Shown here piece after piece: positions 14,896 to 23,137 of a stretch of DNA of 29,883 nt. Location of the stretch: the NCBI GenBank assembly GCA_964496275.1, contig CAZBYL010000029.1, positions 1 to 29,883 on the forward strand. The letters are read 5' to 3'. Numbering within the stretch: position 1 is the stretch's first letter; each line of letters starts with the position of its first letter. The notes under the pieces were generated by a model. That model had not been told where the DNA came from, made no database searches, and saw only the letters and a list, made by a program, of their open reading frames with translations. The stretch is from CAZBYL01 sp964496275. GTDB lineage: Bacteria > Synergistota > Synergistia > Synergistales > Synergistaceae. Made by a program: the position numbers and the translations under genes.

Positions 14896-15174
14896 TTGAT
14901 AAAGGTCGGATTTTTTGCTGATATCAGGGCAATGACAGGAAGCAAAGAGATAATCTTAAACGATGTTCCCCGCACTCTTTCCGATCTCATGGAAATTTTG
15001 TGTGAGAAGTACGGACGCACTTTTACGGATTTCTGTATGGAAAAAGACGGAAGTATATCCAGAAGAGTTAATATTCTTGTGAACGGGTTACACATGCTGC
15101 ACCTGCAAAAGGGGGATACCCTTCTCAAAGAAGGGGACGATATCAGAATATTCCCTCTTATAGGCGGGGGCTAA
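14896..15174 (+). CDS. MoaD/ThiS-like sulfur carrier protein
   Basis: This 92-residue ubiquitin-fold protein ends in Gly-Gly-Gly, the C-terminal tail that MoaD and ThiS proteins need for adenylation and thiocarboxylation. The family look is clear from the opening IKVGFFADIRAMTG, the VNILVNG strand and the closing LKEGDDIRIFPLIGGG. MoaD supplies the sulfur of the pterin dithiolene. No MoaE or other cofactor gene lies in the window, so a role dedicated to the adjacent oxidoreductase is inference from position. The start is TTG at 14896, five bases after a run of seven G residues. No ATG near this position is in frame. It is the last gene of the redox cluster. Confidence 0.9.
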   Translation: MIKVGFFADIRAMTGSKEIILNDVPRTLSDLMEILCEKYGRTFTDFCMEKDGSISRRVNILVNGLHMLHLQKGDTLLKEGDDIRIFPLIGGG

Positions 15175-15187
15175 GCAGCTCGATTAA

Positions 15188-15230
15188 CATAAAGATACCG
15201 CCGCGCCTTCTGCGCGGCGGTATCTTTATG
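15188..15230. terminator. Bidirectional terminator between the redox cluster and cysS
   Basis: A perfect 19-bp stem (15188-15206 with 15212-15230) with a five-base loop CTTCT lies between convergent genes. The G+C-rich inner part and ATCTTTATG ends allow it to work on both strands. Confidence 0.9.
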
Positions 15231-15243
15231 GGCAATATTTAAT

Positions 15244-16650
15244 TTAGAGCTGCTTTTTCCAACGTGTACCCTGCGGGGTATCCTCTATTATGATTCCTTT
15301 TGCCGCAAGAAGGTCGCGTATTTCGTCTGACCGTTTAAAATTCTTAACTTTTCTTGCTTCGTTACGCTCTGTTATAAGCGCCTCAATTTCGGAATCTTCC
15401 CCATTTGATGCAGATGCCGTGGGGAAAAAGCCAAAAATATCGTTTACGGCAGCAAAGAATTTTTGTGCCTCAGCCAGAGTCTCCATGTCGGCATCTTTAT
15501 GTTCCGACAAGTGAACGTTGATTGCGCGTACAGCGTCAAATATGCAGCCTATGGCACCGGCGGTGTTAAAGTCGTCGTCCATAGCCCCTTTCATTCCTGT
15601 CCAAGCAGTTTTAATTGCTTCGCTCAGAACTTCATCTTTTTCTCCGGCCTCTCTGTTCTCTATTGCAAAATTCATGTCTGCATTGCAGTTTCCGAGACGC
15701 TCAAGCGCGCTCTGTGCCTGCTCAAGACCCTCTTTTGAGAAGTTGATGGGTGAGCGGTAGTGTGAGCTCAAGAGGAAGTAGCGCAACACCAAAGGATTGT
15801 ATTTCTGTCTTATATCTCTGACAGTCATAAAATTGCCGAGGGATTTAGACATCTTCTCCTTGTCAATAGTGATAAACGCGTTATGAACCCAGTAATTGAC
15901 GAACCTGCGTCCGCAAGAGCACTCCGACTGCGCTATTTCATTCTCGTGATGGGGGAAAATAAGATCGCTTCCGCCGCCATGGAAATCTATTGTATCACCA
16001 AGGTATTTTGTGGACATTGCACTGCACTCAATGTGCCAACCCGGGCGTCCGGGTCCCCATGGGCTGTCCCAAAAAGGTTCGCCCGGTTTACTTGCTTTCC
16101 ACAGAGTAAAATCTAAAGGACTTTTTTTTCTTTCATCAACCTCAATGCGAGCTCCCGACTGCAGCTCTTCTATGCCCTGTTTTGAAAGTTTACCGTATTC
16201 TGGGAAGCTTGGCACATCAAAGTATACATCGCCGTCGGCTTCGTAGGCATGCCCTCTTTCTATCAGCTTCAATACGATTTTGATAATCTCGTCTATCTCA
16301 TGCGTAGCTCTCGGGTTCATCGTAGCTCTTTTGATTCCCAGTGCATCTGCATCTTCATAGTATTCCTTAATAAATCTGTCCGCAAGCTCGGGTACAGTGA
16401 TACCCATTTCGTTGGCGCGCCTGATAAGTTTGTCGTCAATATCCGTAAAATTCTGGATATACGCAACTTCGTAACCGGAGAATTCCAGATAGCGTCTGAA
16501 TACGTCAAAAACAACAAAGGGGCGTGCGTTGCCTATATGAAAGTAATCGTAGACAGTGGGGCCGCAAACGTAAAAACTAACCTTGCCTTCCTTTATTGGT
16601 ACAAATTCCTCTTTTTTTCTCGTCAAATCGTTATATACTGCAAGAGCCAT
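15244..16650 (-). CDS. cysS: Cysteinyl-tRNA synthetase
   Basis: CysS charges tRNA-Cys with cysteine. It is a class I synthetase of 468 residues, the normal length. The HIGH motif is HIGN at 38-41 within VYDYFHIGNARPF, and KMSKS is at 266-270. The catalytic zinc ligands that select cysteine are present: Cys29, Cys209, His234 and a nearby acidic residue. A helical anticodon-binding region follows to the C-terminus. GGGAGG on the minus strand lies about eight bases before the ATG at 16650. The gene is divergent from uvrC across a 92-base A+T-rich region that must hold both promoters, and convergent with the redox cluster. Confidence 0.97.
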   Translation of the reverse strand: MALAVYNDLTRKKEEFVPIKEGKVSFYVCGPTVYDYFHIGNARPFVVFDVFRRYLEFSGYEVAYIQNFTDIDDKLIRRANEMGITVPELADRFIKEYYEDADALGIKRATMNPRATHEIDEIIKIVLKLIERGHAYEADGDVYFDVPSFPEYGKLSKQGIEELQSGARIEVDERKKSPLDFTLWKASKPGEPFWDSPWGPGRPGWHIECSAMSTKYLGDTIDFHGGGSDLIFPHHENEIAQSECSCGRRFVNYWVHNAFITIDKEKMSKSLGNFMTVRDIRQKYNPLVLRYFLLSSHYRSPINFSKEGLEQAQSALERLGNCNADMNFAIENREAGEKDEVLSEAIKTAWTGMKGAMDDDFNTAGAIGCIFDAVRAINVHLSEHKDADMETLAEAQKFFAAVNDIFGFFPTASASNGEDSEIEALITERNEARKVKNFKRSDEIRDLLAAKGIIIEDTPQGTRWKKQL

Positions 16651-16742
16651 GGTCGTTACCTCCCGGATACCGTTTATTACACATTATGATATCCTATACC
16701 ATGATATTATTTAATGCAATCTATTGAAGGGATATTTTTCTT

Positions 16743-18215
16743 TTGACAAGAGACGAATTGATAAAACATATTAAAACATTTCCCGAAAAACCGGGCGTTT
16801 ACCTGATGAGGGATAAGGATGGCAATATTATCTACGTCGGCAAAGCAAAGCTGCTCAAACGACGGGTTTTGTCGTACTTCAGGCACAGCAACTTCGCTTC
16901 GCCGAGGCTTCGCAAACTGGTGGACACTATTTGCGATATATCAACAATAAGGACAGAGAGCGAAGTCGAGGCGCTGATTCTTGAAAACAGGCTCATAAAG
17001 CTTTATCAGCCATTTTTTAATGTTGACCTGAAAATGAATGAACGCTACGCTTACATAAAAATAACAGCAGAAAAATTTCCCCGCATTGTCGTTACAAGAC
17101 ACAAGCAGGAGGACGGCTCCGTTTATGTGGGGCCTTACGTAAGGGTTTCCGAAGTCCGCGAACTGCTGCGGCTTATAGAGCGCTATCTTCCTCTGAGAAA
17201 TTGCACTGCAGATATAAAAAAACAGGATAGAGAGCGCCCTTGCATGAGACATGCGCTCGGACGCTGCCTTGCTCCCTGCTCGGGAAATTGCAGTGAGGCT
17301 GAGTATAGAGATCGAGTAGCTGATGTTATGATGCTGCTTCAGGGGCATGGAGCTGAGCTTGTAGAAAAACTCAGGGGAAAAATGGATAAAGCGGCTTCGA
17401 ATTTGATGTTTGAAGAAGCGGCTCGTATCAGAGATACGATAAAGGCCATTTGGCGCGTCAGCAGGCAGAGGAATAATATCCCAGATATCCCAAGCGGCGA
17501 AGAAAATTATTGGCAGACTCTGAATAATATGCAGAAAATCTTTAAACTTAATGTTCTTCCGTGGAGGATAGACGGTTTTGACATATCACATACCGCCGGA
17601 AATCAAACGGTAGGCGTTGTTGTTGTTTTTGAGCAAGGGTATCCCAATGTGTCGCTCTACAGACGGTTCAATATAAGGACAGTGGAAGGGATAGACGACT
17701 TTCGTTCAATGAAGGAAACTCTGACGCGGCGTTACAGACATTGTATTGACGGAGACGAACCCATGCCGCAATTGATTCTAATAGACGGAGGTCCGGTTCA
17801 ATTGGAGTTTGCGCTTGCCGCGCTTGCAGAGCTCAATATTACTAACATTCCGGCAATATCCCTTGCTAAAGAGTTTGAGGAAGTATATTTGCCCAATACT
17901 CCTGAACCTATAAGACTTGATAAAACAGATCCCGTCCTCAGACTGCTTCAGCATGTGCGCGACGAATCACACCGTTATGCAATAACGTCGCACAGAAACA
18001 TAAGGGGCAAGAATTATAGGCGCAGTATATTGGAGGATATACCTGGAATCGGCAAAGCAAAAGCAGCACAGCTTATAACTAAATTCGGCAGTGCCAAAGC
18101 AATTTTGAATATTCCGCAGGATGAACTTGCCTCCGCTCCCGGAATAGGGGCTAAACTTGCCGCCAGAATAATTGAAAAACTTAAAGAAGATATAGAAGGG
18201 ACCGCTGAAATATGA
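16743..18215 (+). CDS. uvrC: Excinuclease ABC subunit C, compact form
   Basis: UvrC makes both incisions in nucleotide excision repair. Domains: GIY-YIG nuclease (GVYLM at 18-22, YVGKA at 31-35), a cysteine cluster in the 150-185 region (Cys154, 167, 175, 179, 183), a UVR domain that binds UvrB (about 209-240), an RNase H-like nuclease with Asp280 in FDISHTAG, Asp348 in LIDGG and His410 in DESHRYA, and a C-terminal helix-hairpin-helix pair (IPGIGKAKA and APGIGAKLA). The protein is 490 residues against roughly 560-610 in well-known homologues. The missing part lies between the UVR domain and Asp280, only about 40 residues here. The start is TTG at 16743 with GAAGGG upstream. The stop overlaps ribD. 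Confidence 0.95.
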   Translation: MTRDELIKHIKTFPEKPGVYLMRDKDGNIIYVGKAKLLKRRVLSYFRHSNFASPRLRKLVDTICDISTIRTESEVEALILENRLIKLYQPFFNVDLKMNERYAYIKITAEKFPRIVVTRHKQEDGSVYVGPYVRVSEVRELLRLIERYLPLRNCTADIKKQDRERPCMRHALGRCLAPCSGNCSEAEYRDRVADVMMLLQGHGAELVEKLRGKMDKAASNLMFEEAARIRDTIKAIWRVSRQRNNIPDIPSGEENYWQTLNNMQKIFKLNVLPWRIDGFDISHTAGNQTVGVVVVFEQGYPNVSLYRRFNIRTVEGIDDFRSMKETLTRRYRHCIDGDEPMPQLILIDGGPVQLEFALAALAELNITNIPAISLAKEFEEVYLPNTPEPIRLDKTDPVLRLLQHVRDESHRYAITSHRNIRGKNYRRSILEDIPGIGKAKAAQLITKFGSAKAILNIPQDELASAPGIGAKLAARIIEKLKEDIEGTAEI

Positions 18216-19318
18216 ACTCGATTGCCCAAAAAAGAGCAGATGAATATTATATGAGGCAAGCTCTCAGTCTTGCCTTGCGCGGTACGGGAAAGACAAGCCC
18301 TAATCCGAGAGTCGGATGCGTTATTGTACGAGGCGGGGAAGTAATTGGGCAGGGCTGGCATGACTATTATGGCGGTCCGCACGCTGAGGTCAACGCTGTG
18401 AGGAATGCAGGCGGCGAAATTTGCGGCGCCACGGTTTACGTTACACTTGAGCCTTGCTGTCATTACGGGAAAACTCCGCCTTGCGCCGACATGCTTGCGG
18501 AACATGGTGCGGCAAGAGTTGTAGTCGGCATGGAAGATCCTAACCCTGTTGTAAACTGTAAGGGACTGTCATTTTTGAAATCCCAAGGCATTGAGTGCAT
18601 ATCCGGTGTTTTGGAGAACGAGTGCAGATGGCTGAACAGAGGTTTCATACGAAGGATGAGAAACGGTCGTCCATGGGTTACAATCAAATCTGGCGCTTCG
18701 TTGGACGGGAACATATCTTTGGCGGACGGCTCAAGCAAGTGGATAACGAACGAACTTTCCCGGGAAAAGGTTCACATGCTGAGGGCGGAGTGCGATGCTG
18801 TCCTGACAGGAGCTGGGACAATATGTTCGGATAATCCAAGGCTTAATGTGCGAGATGCGGAAGGCAGAACACCAATGAGAGTGTTGCTGGACAGAAAGTT
18901 ATTCTCCCCCGCCGATGCAGCTTTTTTTGAAGGTGAAAATATAGTGGTATTTACCGGAAAAGATGCTCCGCACGATAAAATAGACAAAATGGAGTTGCGG
19001 GGGATTTCTGTAATTCGCATAGAAGCGAATCCGGAAGCAGAAATTGATTTTGTTATGAAGAAACTTTGCGAATTTGGTGTAAACTATCTTCTTGTAGAGG
19101 CAGGCTCTCGTCTGACATCATCTGTTATTTCTTCCGGCTATGCTGATGAGCTTGCTCTGTTTACGGCTCCTAAAATATTGGGCAATGGCACGCATTTTTC
19201 TGAACATATCAGAATAGAGTCGATTGATAAATCCGTTGCTTTAAAAGATATGAGGTGTGATACGTCGGGAACGGACTTATTCATTAGGGGAGTGTTTTTA
19301 TGTTCACCGGACTTATAG
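18212..19318 (+). CDS. ribD: Bifunctional riboflavin biosynthesis deaminase/reductase
   Basis: RibD carries out two consecutive steps after GTP cyclohydrolase II: deamination of the pyrimidine ring and NADPH-dependent reduction of the ribosyl side chain. The N-terminal deaminase (about 1-145) has the zinc site His57 with Glu59 in PHAE, and Cys82 and Cys91 in PCCHYGKTPPC. The reductase follows, with WVTIKSGASLDG at its start and LLVEAGSRLTSS near the C-terminus. The 368 residues are the usual fused length. The ATG at 18212 overlaps the uvrC stop by four bases. AAGGGA lies upstream. The 3' end overlaps ribE by 19 bases, showing a tightly coupled riboflavin operon. Confidence 0.97.
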   Translation: MNSIAQKRADEYYMRQALSLALRGTGKTSPNPRVGCVIVRGGEVIGQGWHDYYGGPHAEVNAVRNAGGEICGATVYVTLEPCCHYGKTPPCADMLAEHGAARVVVGMEDPNPVVNCKGLSFLKSQGIECISGVLENECRWLNRGFIRRMRNGRPWVTIKSGASLDGNISLADGSSKWITNELSREKVHMLRAECDAVLTGAGTICSDNPRLNVRDAEGRTPMRVLLDRKLFSPADAAFFEGENIVVFTGKDAPHDKIDKMELRGISVIRIEANPEAEIDFVMKKLCEFGVNYLLVEAGSRLTSSVISSGYADELALFTAPKILGNGTHFSEHIRIESIDKSVALKDMRCDTSGTDLFIRGVFLCSPDL

Positions 19319-19965
19319 AAACAGTGGGGCAAATTACATCTGTGACACCGAAAGGCGACGTGTGGCAGATAGATATACATGCACCGCGCATATCACAGGA
19401 ACTGCGTGTCGGCGATTCCGTGTCTGTTATGGGGGCATGCAGCACGGTTGTTCGCAGAACAAACGAGGCTTTTAGCGTTGAGATAATGGAGGAAACGCGG
19501 CTTCGCACAAAACTCGGCAGAATGAAGCCGTTTTCTGCCGTAAATTTGGAAAGAGCGATGCGTCTTGATTCTCGTCTTGACGGGCATCTTGTAGCGGGAC
19601 ACATTGACGGCATCGCAAATCTTGCTCAAATAACGGCAGAACCTCAAACCAGAAAATACCGCTTTACTGCACCTCAATCTATTCTATCCGGCATAGTGCC
19701 AAAAGGATCTGTTACAATTGACGGCGTAAGCCTCACAGTTATAGATGCCGATGATGCCGGATTTTCCGTCGGAATAATTCCGACTACTCTTGCGGAAACA
19801 ACTCTTGCTTCCGTTAAACTTGGTGACGAAGTAAATATAGAGACGGATATGATAGGCAAATATGTTATGAAATTTATGGAAGCAAGATTTGCAGAAGAAA
19901 ATAGCTCATCAGAGGTGAAAAATTCCCTCAGTTGGGATAAACTTGTAGAATACGGTTGGAGCTAG
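19300..19965 (+). CDS. ribE: Riboflavin synthase alpha chain
   Basis: This enzyme dismutates two molecules of 6,7-dimethyl-8-ribityllumazine into riboflavin and a pyrimidine precursor. It begins with the diagnostic MFTGLIETVG and contains two homologous lumazine-binding repeats (about 1-88 and 98-185), each with a Gly-His-x-Asp-Gly or Gly-Val-Ser-Leu-Thr type block (AGHIDG near 104, VTIDGVSLTV near 141). A short charged C-terminal tail brings the length to 221, slightly long for the family. GGGGAG precedes the ATG, which lies within the end of ribD. Called ribE here; Bacillus workers may use ribB or ribE for the same activity. Confidence 0.96.
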   Translation: MFTGLIETVGQITSVTPKGDVWQIDIHAPRISQELRVGDSVSVMGACSTVVRRTNEAFSVEIMEETRLRTKLGRMKPFSAVNLERAMRLDSRLDGHLVAGHIDGIANLAQITAEPQTRKYRFTAPQSILSGIVPKGSVTIDGVSLTVIDADDAGFSVGIIPTTLAETTLASVKLGDEVNIETDMIGKYVMKFMEARFAEENSSSEVKNSLSWDKLVEYGWS

Positions 19966-19978
19966 GAGGCTAAGATAA

Positions 19979-21223
19979 ATGTTTAACACCATCGAAGAAG
20001 CTTTATCTGATATAAAACTCGGTAAAATGATCATCGTTGTCGATGATGCAAACAGAGAAAATGAAGGAGATCTTGTCATGGCGGCGGAGCTTTGCCGCAC
20101 CGAAGATCTTAATTTTATGATCACAAACGCCAGGGGACTTGTATGCGTTCCGATAGGTTCAGAGCAGGCAGACCGTTTGCAGTTGCCGCCGATGGTTGAG
20201 AGAAACACCGATTCCCACGGCACCGCGTTTACCGTTTCCGTAGACCATATAGGAGATACCACAACAGGAATATCCGCCGCTGAGCGTGCGATAACCGCGC
20301 GGGCTTTGGCAAACCCCAATTCGCGTCCAGAAGATTTTCACAGACCGGGGCATATTTTCCCGCTTATAGCAAAGCAGGGCGGAGTCTTAAAGCGTGCGGG
20401 GCACACGGAAGCCGCCGTTGATTTGGCGCGTTTGGCAGGATTCTCCGAGGGCGGCGTAATATGCGAAATTATGAATGAGGACGGCACTATGGCAAGGCTG
20501 CCGGAACTTCTGAAATTTGCAGAAAAACATGGGCTGAAAATTATCTCTGTCGAAGATTTGATTCGTTTTCGTGTCATAAGAGAAAAATTTGTCCGCAGGG
20601 AAGCCACAATTCACCTGCCAACAGCGTGGGGGGATTTTGTGTGTCATGCGTATGTAAGCCCATACGGGGATAACCCCGGTGCGGTTCATCTCGCACTTGT
20701 CAAAGGTGATATAACAGGTTCCGATGATGTCCTGGTAAGAGTACATTCGGAATGTCTTACCGGAGACTTGCTCGGTTCGCTTCGCTGCGACTGCGGTCCT
20801 CAGCTCCATACCGCTATGCAAATGATAGAAAAAGCGGGACGAGGTGTAATACTTTATATGAGACAAGAGGGGCGCGGAATAGGATTGCTCGCCAAGCTGA
20901 AAGCTTATGAACTTCAGGAAAAAGGTTTGGATACAGTGGAAGCAAACGTCGCTCTCGGTTTTGCACCTGATTTGCGTGACTATGGTGTGGGCGCGCAAAT
21001 ATTGGTTGACTTGGGGCTTAAAAAATTCAAACTTATGACCAATAATCCGGTAAAAATTACAGGACTTGCAGGATATGGACTTGAAATTACGGAACGGGTT
21101 CCGATAGAGATAAAAGCAAACGAGTTCAATGAAAAGTATCTTAACACGAAGGTTTGCAAAATGGGGCATTATCTGCACATGGGGCAGCCGCAGTGCAAAG
21201 AATGTAAAGACTGCAACAAATAA
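19979..21223 (+). CDS. ribBA: Fused DHBP synthase / GTP cyclohydrolase II
   Basis: This bifunctional protein supplies both branches of riboflavin synthesis. The RibB half (about 1-200) converts ribulose 5-phosphate to dihydroxybutanone phosphate and shows DDANRENEGDL (22-32). The RibA half (about 207-400) opens GTP. Its zinc ligands are Cys259, Cys270 and Cys272 in SECLTGDLLGSLRCDCG, and MRQEGRGIGL follows. The C-terminus ends in a short cysteine-rich tail, CKECKDC, that is not part of the catalytic core. Both halves look intact, at 414 residues. AGGAGG precedes the ATG, 13 bases after ribE. The gap to ribH is 42 bases. Confidence 0.97.
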   Translation: MFNTIEEALSDIKLGKMIIVVDDANRENEGDLVMAAELCRTEDLNFMITNARGLVCVPIGSEQADRLQLPPMVERNTDSHGTAFTVSVDHIGDTTTGISAAERAITARALANPNSRPEDFHRPGHIFPLIAKQGGVLKRAGHTEAAVDLARLAGFSEGGVICEIMNEDGTMARLPELLKFAEKHGLKIISVEDLIRFRVIREKFVRREATIHLPTAWGDFVCHAYVSPYGDNPGAVHLALVKGDITGSDDVLVRVHSECLTGDLLGSLRCDCGPQLHTAMQMIEKAGRGVILYMRQEGRGIGLLAKLKAYELQEKGLDTVEANVALGFAPDLRDYGVGAQILVDLGLKKFKLMTNNPVKITGLAGYGLEITERVPIEIKANEFNEKYLNTKVCKMGHYLHMGQPQCKECKDCNK

Positions 21224-21265
21224 AATTTAAAATACAAAATTTCTGAATATAAAGGAGATGCATCC

Positions 21266-21754
21266 ATGAGAGTTATTCAGGGCAACATGATAGGAACGGG
21301 GCTTCGTTTTGCAATAGTGGCTTCCAGGTTCAACGAACTTATAACAGGAAAACTTATCGAGGGAGCAAAGGACGCACTGACACGCCATGATGTACGCCAC
21401 CAGGATATTGACCTCTATTGGACACCGGGAGCATGGGAACAGCCTATAGTGGCTAAGGAAATAGCGTTGAACGGAAAGTATGACGCCGTAATATCTCTCG
21501 GAGCTGTCATAAGAGGAGATACCACGCACCACGAATATGTGGCAGGAGAAGCTGCTAAGGGACTTGCTCTCGTCGGACTTGAATACAGAGTTCCGGTAGC
21601 GTTCGGTATTTTAACATGCGATAATTTGGAGCAGGCTCTGATGAGAGCCGGCAGCAAAGCCGGAAACAAAGGAGCTGACGCGGCTCTTGCCGCACTTGAG
21701 ACGGCAAATCTTATAAAAGAAATCCGCAGCGACAGAGGAGGCAGCGAAGCGTAA
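21266..21754 (+). CDS. ribH: 6,7-dimethyl-8-ribityllumazine synthase
   Basis: RibH condenses the products of the RibBA and RibD branches to the lumazine that RibE uses. The 162 residues include the ribityl-site segment ASRFNELIT (19-27), PGAWEQP (54-60) and the catalytic-region GDTTHHEYV with His88 and His89. The family generally assembles into pentamers or 60-mer capsids. AAAGGAG precedes the ATG. The stop shares its last base with the serS start codon, so the riboflavin genes run directly into an aminoacyl-tRNA synthetase. Confidence 0.97.
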   Translation: MRVIQGNMIGTGLRFAIVASRFNELITGKLIEGAKDALTRHDVRHQDIDLYWTPGAWEQPIVAKEIALNGKYDAVISLGAVIRGDTTHHEYVAGEAAKGLALVGLEYRVPVAFGILTCDNLEQALMRAGSKAGNKGADAALAALETANLIKEIRSDRGGSEA

Positions 21755-23025
21755 TGTTAGATCAGAAATGGATAAGAGAGCACAGCGAAGAAGTCGCTGT
21801 TATGCTGAAGAATAGGAACAATGAATTCCCGATCGATAAATTTTTAGAGCTTGATGCAAAGCGCAGAGAGGCTCTTCTTGAAGTTGAAACTCTGAAAGAA
21901 AAGCGTAATGCGGGAGCTAAACAAGTCGGGGCTCTCAAAAAGGCCGGTGAGAGTGCTGATGCGCTTATGGAAGAGATGCGTACTATAGGGGACCAAGTGA
22001 AAGAATTGGACGATAAAGCGGCTGAGATACAGTCCGAACTTGATGACTTGGCAATGAGGGTGCCAAATATGCCGCACTCCTCTGTCCCGGTCGGCAAAGA
22101 TGAAAGCGAAAATGTCGAAGTTAGAAAATGGGGAACACCCAAGGACTATGGTTTTGTTCCCAAGGCTCATTGGGATATATGCGAACCGCTCGGTATTATG
22201 GATTTTGAAAGAGGCGTCAAGCTCGCCGAGAGTCGTTTTACTGTCCTTAAAGGACAGGGAGCCAGATTGGAAAGAGCTCTTCTTAACTTTATGCTGGATC
22301 TGCATACCACTCAGCACGGCTTTACGGAAGTAATGCCGCCAATACTTGTCAATTCCGCGTCAATGAGCGGAACGGGGCAGCTTCCGAAATTTGCCGAAGA
22401 CCTTTATCGTTGCGTGAACGATGACCTTTGGCTGATCCCCACGGCAGAAGTGCCGCTTACAAACTTACATTCTGGGGAGATACTTGCCGAGGCTGATTTG
22501 CCCAAGTACTACTGCGCCTATACCCCATGTTTCCGCAGGGAGGCGGGGAGCTACGGGCGTGATATGCGCGGAATGCTGCGCCAGCATCAGTTTGACAAGG
22601 TCGAAATGGTTAAACTTTGCACGCCTGAGAAGAGTTACGACGAACTTGAGCACATGACAAACTGTGCGGAAAAGGTGCTTCAGCTTCTTGAGATACCATA
22701 TCGTGTTATCTGCCTATGCACAGGGGATATGGGGTTTGGTGCGGCAAAAACTTATGATATCGAAGTATGGCTTCCGAGTCAGGATTGCTACCGTGAAATC
22801 AGCTCTTGCAGCAACTGTGAGGACTTCCAGTCTCGCAGAATGGGCATGAAGTATCGCCCCGAAGGCGGCGGCAAGGCCAGACTTATACACACACTGAACG
22901 GTTCGGGGCTGGCTATCGGGCGATGCTTGATTGCACTTCTCGAGAATTACCAGAACGAAGACGGCTCCGTTACAATTCCGGAGGCACTGAGACCTTATGC
23001 CGGCGGTCTTGAAAAAATAGGCTAG
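21754..23025 (+). CDS. serS: Seryl-tRNA synthetase
   Basis: SerS charges tRNA-Ser and also tRNA-Sec, whose gene lies at the left edge of this window. The 423-residue class II enzyme has an N-terminal antiparallel coiled coil (about 30-105) that grips the long variable arm of these tRNAs. The catalytic domain follows, with TGQLPKF after motif 1, motif 2 FRREAGSYG (260-268) and motif 3 LNGSGLAIGR near the C-terminus. The start overlaps ribH by one base, with AGAGGAGG upstream at a slightly long spacing. A hairpin terminator follows the stop closely, so serS closes the uvrC-rib-serS transcription unit. Confidence 0.97.
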   Translation: MLDQKWIREHSEEVAVMLKNRNNEFPIDKFLELDAKRREALLEVETLKEKRNAGAKQVGALKKAGESADALMEEMRTIGDQVKELDDKAAEIQSELDDLAMRVPNMPHSSVPVGKDESENVEVRKWGTPKDYGFVPKAHWDICEPLGIMDFERGVKLAESRFTVLKGQGARLERALLNFMLDLHTTQHGFTEVMPPILVNSASMSGTGQLPKFAEDLYRCVNDDLWLIPTAEVPLTNLHSGEILAEADLPKYYCAYTPCFRREAGSYGRDMRGMLRQHQFDKVEMVKLCTPEKSYDELEHMTNCAEKVLQLLEIPYRVICLCTGDMGFGAAKTYDIEVWLPSQDCYREISSCSNCEDFQSRRMGMKYRPEGGGKARLIHTLNGSGLAIGRCLIALLENYQNEDGSVTIPEALRPYAGGLEKIG

Positions 23026-23037
23026 CTTTTTACATGT

Positions 23038-23071
23038 AAAAGGGGAGCCGGTATATCCGACTTCCCTTTTT
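23038..23071 (+). terminator. Intrinsic terminator after serS
   Basis: A 14-position stem (23038-23051 with 23057-23070, one mismatch and one G-U) closes on loop TATAT and runs into TTTTT. The A run on the opposite side may let it work in reverse too. Confidence 0.85.
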
Positions 23072-23083
23072 GTAATATTTGCT

Positions 23084-23089
23084 TATAAT
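23084..23089 (+). promoter_or_regulatory. Possible -10 element for the GT26 fusion gene
   Basis: A consensus TATAAT lies 49 bases before the start codon, just downstream of the serS terminator. No good -35 is visible, because that position falls inside the terminator stem, so this is tentative. Confidence 0.35.
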
Positions 23090-23137
23090 GCTGTCTTAAT
23101 TGCCAGTCTCACAATATAGGAATCGGGGTATCCGTAC

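Noticed and set aside
16249..16689. Plus-strand frame opposite the cysS start and spanning the cysS/uvrC gap
   Set aside because: It lies opposite the HIGH-motif region of CysS, which is certain, and shows no protein-like conservation.
20387..21178. 263-codon minus-strand frame opposite ribBA
   Set aside because: It is a shadow of a complete fused enzyme, with random-looking aromatic composition.
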